Below are positions 60,021 to 64,000 of a DNA stretch of 64,000 bases, in pieces. Position 1 is the stretch's first letter, and each line of letters begins with the position of its first letter. The translations under genes and the position numbers were made by a program. This DNA comes from SLJK01 sp964567295 (lineage in GTDB: Bacteria > Bacillota > Dethiobacteria > DTU022 > UBA8154), in the NCBI GenBank assembly GCA_964567295.1, contig CAZMLU010000003.1, forward strand, positions 4,928-68,927, given 5' to 3'. The notes under the pieces were generated by a model. It searched no databases. It was not told the origin of the DNA and saw nothing but the letters and a program-made list of their open reading frames with translations.

Positions 60021-61355
60021 TTAAGAAATTCCCTCGTCTCCAGTACTCTCTTTTTCCAGAAGGGAAAACATGTTTCTTTTGTAGGCTTCCACCCCGGGTT
60101 GGTCAAATGGATTGACCCCCAGGAGATAACCACTTATGGCGCAGGCTTTTTGGAAAAAATATAACAGCTGCCCTACATAATAAGGGGTGAGCCGCGGCAT
60201 GGTGATCTGCAAAGCGGGAAGGCCCCCCTCACTGTGGGCTTTCATAGCCCCCTGACAGGCTTTTTCGTTAATATGCTGCAGGGTCTTTCCGTTCAAAAAG
60301 CCATAGCCGTCCCAATTTTCCTGCACAGCATCCACCTTTCGGTCCGGGAAAATCTCTTCCACCCAGAGCGTGGTGGTAAAAAGCTGCTGCATACCTTCCT
60401 GCAAATATTGGCCCAGGGAGTGAAGATCTGTGGTAAAAGAAACCGCACCCGGAAAAATACCTTTACCTTCCTTGCCTTCACTTTCTCCGAAAAGCTGCTT
60501 CCACCACTCTGCCAGGTAATAGAAAGTAGGTTCATAGCAAGCCAAAAGCTCTATCGTTTTTTCCTTCCGGTACAGGAGGTTACGCAGGGAAGCGTATAGA
60601 TAACTGGGGTTATGAAAAAGATCTTCGGTGCGATAAAAATGGCAGCCCTGCCGGGCACCGGCTAATATCTCTTCTATAGCAATGCCACCTACAGCCATAG
60701 GCAGCAGACCGGCAGCGGTCAGCACCGAATAACGACCGCCGATATCACCGGGGACAGTGAGAGCAGCATAGTTTTCTTCCTCGGCCAGCCGGCGCAGCGC
60801 CCCTTTCTTGCTATCCGTAGTGACGATTATCCGCCGCCGGGCACCTTCCTTTCCGTAACGTTCCTCCAACAGCCGCCGAAATGTACGGAAGGCCAGGGCC
60901 GGTTCAAGGGTAGTCCCGGACTTGGAGATAACGTTTATAAAAAGCTCCTTCTCCCGGATAATTTCCAGTAGATGGGTCAGCCCTACCGGGCTCAGGTTTT
61001 GGCCGGCAAAATAAATTTCCGGCCCCCTCCGCCGGGTTGGGGGTAGCTGGTTGTAATAGGAATGGGTGAGCAGGCCCAGTGCCGCCCGGGCACCCAGGTA
61101 AGAACCTCCGATACCGATAACCACAAATACATCTGCCTCGTTGCGTATAACGCCGCTTAATTCCTGGATCTGCCGCATCTCTGCCTGATTATCTGCAAGA
61201 GGGACTTCCAGCCAGCCCGTGTATTCCCGGCCTGCCCCTGTGCGCAGATGTAAAAGCTCATGGGCCTGTTGCACCTCGGGCTTCATCTGTTCAAGCTCAT
61301 ATTCCGCTACAAACTTGGCCGCTTTTGAAAAATCTAAACGAAGCTCTTCCACCAT
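60021..61355 (-). CDS. pgi: Glucose-6-phosphate isomerase
   Basis: 444 residues from the ATG at 61355, after GGGGAGAG; upstream codons in the 475-codon ORF are not family-like. Motifs: VIGIGGSYLGARAALGLL, VISKSGTTLEPALAFRTF (sugar-phosphate site), GDIGGRYSVLTAAGLLP and the C-terminal FDQPGVEAYKRNMF with the catalytic Lys. This is the short Firmicutes/Thermotoga form of about 450 residues. It interconverts glucose-6-phosphate and fructose-6-phosphate. Confidence 0.96.
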   Translation of the reverse strand: MVEELRLDFSKAAKFVAEYELEQMKPEVQQAHELLHLRTGAGREYTGWLEVPLADNQAEMRQIQELSGVIRNEADVFVVIGIGGSYLGARAALGLLTHSYYNQLPPTRRRGPEIYFAGQNLSPVGLTHLLEIIREKELFINVISKSGTTLEPALAFRTFRRLLEERYGKEGARRRIIVTTDSKKGALRRLAEEENYAALTVPGDIGGRYSVLTAAGLLPMAVGGIAIEEILAGARQGCHFYRTEDLFHNPSYLYASLRNLLYRKEKTIELLACYEPTFYYLAEWWKQLFGESEGKEGKGIFPGAVSFTTDLHSLGQYLQEGMQQLFTTTLWVEEIFPDRKVDAVQENWDGYGFLNGKTLQHINEKACQGAMKAHSEGGLPALQITMPRLTPYYVGQLLYFFQKACAISGYLLGVNPFDQPGVEAYKRNMFSLLEKESTGDEGIS

Positions 61356-61482
61356 TAAATCTCTCCCCTTGCATTTATTCCGCAGCACTAGATCTCTTGC
61401 GCTTTGCTCGCTACGCTTACGCTTAAACTCCCCACTGGCAAGGAGCAAATGCTAATTGTCTTTATTCCCTCTTCTCGACGGC

Positions 61483-62262
61483 TTATTTTTTATCCCGGAC
61501 GAAATCGCGTATCGCCGCAAAATACTGTTCCATTCCCAGCATCATCACGGTATTGTGCTCCGCCCCCGGAATAAGGAGAAGCTCCTTTTTCTCAGACCCC
61601 AGTTCTTTTTCCAGGTTATAGGCCTCTACTACAGGGACCAGACTGTCTTTATCACCGTGAATTATAAGAGCGGGAATCTTTATACCCAGTGCTTTCTGCA
61701 GGCATTCGTCCTCAAGCAGCTCTAACTCAGGTTCTTCAATAGGTATGCCCAAACGCCTGGCAATCCTGGCGGCACACAGAAAACCACTCTCGATAATAAG
61801 GCCTTTTATGTCCTCCGGGTAGTGATAGGCCAACTCCAACGCCGCAACACTCCCCATGGACCTTCCCATAAGCCAGAGTGACTCGTTGTAACCCCGGGCG
61901 GACAGCTCCGCTGCGACTGCCCGGTAAAGAGGGTGGGCATCGGCCACCAGGGCAGCAAAAGAGGGGAGCCCGCTGCTTGCCCCGTAACCACGGAATTCAG
62001 AGACCACCAGGTTAACCTGCGCCAGCTTGAAAAAATAAGGAGCTATGCCATCGTAGTCACTGGCCACCTCGCCATTACCGTGGAAAAAAAGCAGGGTGGG
62101 GTAGCTGTTATCGCTCATAAAAAAACGACAGGATACCTCAATATCTTCGTCCACAGGCACATTGATATCAAAAGCATATTCGGGACATGGGTCAACATCA
62201 TCCCGGGGGTAAAAAGCATGCTGCAGCAAAATAGGATCGTCCAATAAGTAATAATTTGACAT
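61483..62262 (-). CDS. Alpha/beta hydrolase
   Basis: 259 residues from the ATG giving MSNYYLLDDP, after GAGGAG; an ATG at 62283 is possible. It has the alpha/beta-hydrolase pattern LLFFHGNGEVASDYDG, SEFRGYGASSG, nucleophile elbow LMGRSMGSVAAL, acid in IHGDKDSLVPV and His in PGAEHNTVM. The HGNGE opening is characteristic of the BEM46/YfhR-like group. Cytoplasmic; the substrate is unknown. It lies 127 nt upstream of pgi on the same strand. Confidence 0.86.
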   Translation of the reverse strand: MSNYYLLDDPILLQHAFYPRDDVDPCPEYAFDINVPVDEDIEVSCRFFMSDNSYPTLLFFHGNGEVASDYDGIAPYFFKLAQVNLVVSEFRGYGASSGLPSFAALVADAHPLYRAVAAELSARGYNESLWLMGRSMGSVAALELAYHYPEDIKGLIIESGFLCAARIARRLGIPIEEPELELLEDECLQKALGIKIPALIIHGDKDSLVPVVEAYNLEKELGSEKKELLLIPGAEHNTVMMLGMEQYFAAIRDFVRDKK

Positions 62263-62445
62263 ACTGACACTCTCCTCAATCATCCAAAGTATTTTCTAAC
62301 TTTTTCTATTATATCAGACTGCTTGCAGCAAAAAAATGATTTTCATTTTAACTGATTATTTATTATTTTTTCTGGCCTCTTGTTCCGAAAGAACTTTTCC
62401 TTTATGATGATAGCGGTGAGTAGGTACAATAACAAGGAGCGTTAT

Positions 62446-63273
62446 ATGTCATACTTTGAAGCAGTACTTTTTGGAATAGTACAAGGTATTACGGAATTTA
62501 TCCCTGTATCCAGCACGGCCCATCTTATCATAACTGAGCTTGTTCTGGGTTATAATTTTCCTGGACTGGCTTTTGAAATACTTCTGCATATAGCCTCAGC
62601 CATGGCTGTAATAGTCTTTTACCGAAAGGATCTGCTAGAGATCGGCAGGGGTTTCTTCAGTTATCTTAATTTAAAAAATGAAAAAGACCTTGTACATTTC
62701 CGCTACGGTCTCTTTCTCCTGGTGGCTACGGCGATTACAGGTACATTGGGAATCCTACTTAAAGGGCAGATCCAGGACTTCATGAAAACACCTTCTTTTA
62801 TGGCAGCGGCTCTCGCAGTTACAGGCATATTTTTGATCATTATCGAAAGAGTACATCACTACGGTGATCGTCGAGAAAAAGACATGGTGTTCCGCGATTC
62901 TATTATCGTAGGACTGGGCCAGACCATAGCTGTGATACCTGGTATCTCACGCTCCGGCTCCACCCTTATTGCCGCCCTCTTTACCGGCCTCTCCCGTGAA
63001 ACTGCAGCACGCTACTCCTTTATCCTGGTAATCCCGGTAATCCTGGGATCATCTGTGCTTACCGTAGGTGAAGCACAGATGGATATGTGGAGTCAACTGG
63101 GAGCAGGCCCCCTTTTATTATCCTTCGCAACCAGTTTTATCTTTTCATGGCTCAGCATCATATGGCTTATTGACTTTTTACGCAAAAAAAGGCTAATCTT
63201 TTTTGCTTTTTACTGCTTTGTAGTAGCCTTCCTAATCCACAGTTATTTAGAAGCCGTCCCCCCTACCTATTAA
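62446..63273 (+). CDS. uppP: Undecaprenyl-diphosphatase UppP (BacA)
   Basis: 275 residues from the ATG at 62446, 6 nt after AAGGAG. Seven to eight membrane helices. Both family signatures are intact: GIVQGITEFIPVSSTAHLII (catalytic Glu and Ser region) and PGISRSGSTLIAALFTGLSR (phosphate-binding Arg). It recycles the lipid carrier for peptidoglycan by removing a phosphate outside the membrane, and can confer bacitracin resistance. A terminator follows at 63345. Confidence 0.96.
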   Translation: MSYFEAVLFGIVQGITEFIPVSSTAHLIITELVLGYNFPGLAFEILLHIASAMAVIVFYRKDLLEIGRGFFSYLNLKNEKDLVHFRYGLFLLVATAITGTLGILLKGQIQDFMKTPSFMAAALAVTGIFLIIIERVHHYGDRREKDMVFRDSIIVGLGQTIAVIPGISRSGSTLIAALFTGLSRETAARYSFILVIPVILGSSVLTVGEAQMDMWSQLGAGPLLLSFATSFIFSWLSIIWLIDFLRKKRLIFFAFYCFVVAFLIHSYLEAVPPTY

Positions 63274-63344
63274 TCCTCCAATTACCGATGCGGTGCAGAC
63301 AGCGAATAGGATAGTGAATAGACAAGTTTAAAACGCTGAATATT

Positions 63345-63374
63345 AAACCCCTGCTTTTCCACAGGGGTTTTTCT
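63345..63374 (+). terminator. Terminator after uppP
   Basis: AAACCCCTG and CAGGGGTTT form a 9-bp perfect stem with an 8-nt loop, then TTCT. Confidence 0.8.
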
Positions 63375-63714
63375 ATGAAACTACATGCTAAAAGCAGTAC
63401 ATGAAAGAGAATCCGGGGGACACAGAACTTCGCCTCCAGCGTCCCAGCGTCAAAACCGTATACGGGTAGAAATGTTAAGACCAATCCGGTGCAAATTATG
63501 CCCTGCAGCATGAAAGCTGTACACAACGAACCCCCCCGTTTTCGAGGTGGAAGTTGAATAATATTCATATCTTCTTCTCTTACAATCAACAGGAACCATA
63601 GATCTTTTGCAAAAAAATATGATGCCAGCCCGCACTTAAAGGAAAACAATATTAATTGTCGAAGATTTAAAAATACATCTACTATTTTTTTATTGGAAGA
63701 AGGGAGTTGCCTCA
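63375..63714. other. Non-coding gap before right-edge gene
   Basis: 340 bp with no supported gene. A long minus-strand open frame crosses it, but it also runs through the uppP terminator and lacks family features. GAAGGGAG at its end is the ribosome site of the next gene. No riboswitch was recognised. Confidence 0.4.
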
Positions 63715-64000
63715 ATGGAAAAAGCAAGCCTGAGCAGCGGGATTGTGGCACTGGATAAAATCTCGGACGGGTTTCGCCAGGGAGACAATGTGGTCTGGCA
63801 AGTAGACACCCTGGAGGACTACTTTTTTTTCACCGAGCCCTTTGCCGCGGAAGCAATACGCAACAGGGGTTCCTGTGTGTATTTACGCTTCGCCCCCCAC
63901 CCCCCTGTTGTGCAAGACCGTCCGGGATTGGTTGTGGAAGAAGTAGACCCTGGCCTGGGTTTTGCCTACTTTACGGATGAACTGCACAGGTTGATCGAGA
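63715..64000 (+). CDS. Partial: RecA/KaiC-like N-terminus, possibly of a PEP/pyruvate-binding protein
   Basis: The ATG at 63715 follows AGGGAG by 8 nt, and the frame is open to the window edge (95 codons). The sequence begins MEKASLSSGIVALDKISDGF, then RQGDNVVWQVDTLEDYFFF. It resembles a KaiC/RecA-type opening in which the Walker A lysine is missing (GDNVVWQVD). I recall this N-terminus from proteins annotated as PEP/pyruvate-binding or pyruvate-phosphate-dikinase-like, but only about 95 residues are visible, so the identity is tentative. It is truncated by the window, not broken. Confidence 0.6.
   Translation, partial: MEKASLSSGIVALDKISDGFRQGDNVVWQVDTLEDYFFFTEPFAAEAIRNRGSCVYLRFAPHPPVVQDRPGLVVEEVDPGLGFAYFTDELHRLIE

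Noticed and set aside
63263..63751. 162-codon minus-strand open frame
   Set aside because: It runs through the uppP terminator and the ribosome site of the next gene, has no recognisable domain, and looks like a chance frame.
1..64000. tRNA, rRNA, CRISPR array or prophage
   Set aside because: No cloverleaf, rRNA stretch, regularly spaced repeats or phage structural genes were seen on either strand.

Overview
The window looks like chromosome from a strictly anaerobic, Gram-positive-type bacterium of the Clostridia or a related deep Firmicutes class. Pointers are veg next to ksgA, an S-box (SAM-I) riboswitch before metK, many TTG/GTG starts behind strong AGGAGG sites, comF, a UvrX-type polymerase, a CooC-type Ni-insertion ATPase (carbon monoxide dehydrogenase/acetyl-CoA chemistry), and the DUF39/NIL-ferredoxin route to homocysteine that is known from anaerobes. 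Several exported proteins are very acidic, which would fit a salt- or alkali-adapted organism; that is inference only. No rRNA, tRNA or CRISPR array was seen.

Layout. 0.1-10.2 kb: a minus-strand catabolic cluster with an IclR regulator, a 3-hydroxyisobutyrate-dehydrogenase-family enzyme, a methylmalonate-semialdehyde-dehydrogenase-like enzyme, a three-part TRAP transporter and a four-subunit molybdenum hydroxylase. The hydroxylase has a split Mo subunit, as in nicotinate dehydrogenase of Eubacterium barkeri. 10.6-15.2 kb: release factor 3, an MFS carrier, a broken universal stress protein and an AEC-family carrier. 15.3-22.3 kb: a DNA-damage block, made of a YolD-UvrX fusion polymerase divergent from a LexA-like self-cleaving repressor, followed by a YhaO/YhaN-type nuclease-ATPase pair. 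22.4-25.1 kb: a small secreted charged protein and a two-component system. 25.1-29.9 kb: zinc-ribbon membrane protein with a MORN-repeat remnant behind its stop codon, PilZ protein, ABC exporter with a nonsense codon in its permease, ArsR regulator with a Cys/His-rich tail, and a PPC/DUF296 protein.

30-38.2 kb: SRAP protein, dapB, LiaF-like envelope protein, hydrolase, slipin/NfeD pair, SH3 protein and a radical SAM protein. 38.3-41.6 kb: pcm, and a three-gene homocysteine-synthesis operon behind a near-consensus promoter. 41.6-49.9 kb: queT, veg, ykuK, ksgA, rhomboid, comF, recD2, and metK under an S-box riboswitch. 50-53.8 kb: fabZ, then a cooC / VWA (CoxE-like) / MoxR (CoxD-like) group. 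54-64 kb: MFS carrier, IS remnant, NamZ-like muramidase, unknown membrane proteins, RNA m5U methyltransferase, pgi, hydrolase, uppP and the start of a gene that runs off the right edge.

How the genes fit together. The left cluster reads as uptake (TRAP), hydroxylation (Mo enzyme) and aldehyde/CoA chemistry for a carboxylated N-heterocycle or similar acid. The most novel possibility is that the MMSDH-like enzyme turns 2-formylglutarate into glutaryl-CoA. The repressor-polymerase pair looks like a local SOS circuit. The DUF39 operon would supply homocysteine, and MetK, under a SAM riboswitch, consumes the methionine made from it. Other points worth checking are two genes whose best start codons appear to be non-AUG (ATC for queT, ATA for comF) and three apparently broken genes (USP, ABC permease, MORN fragment).
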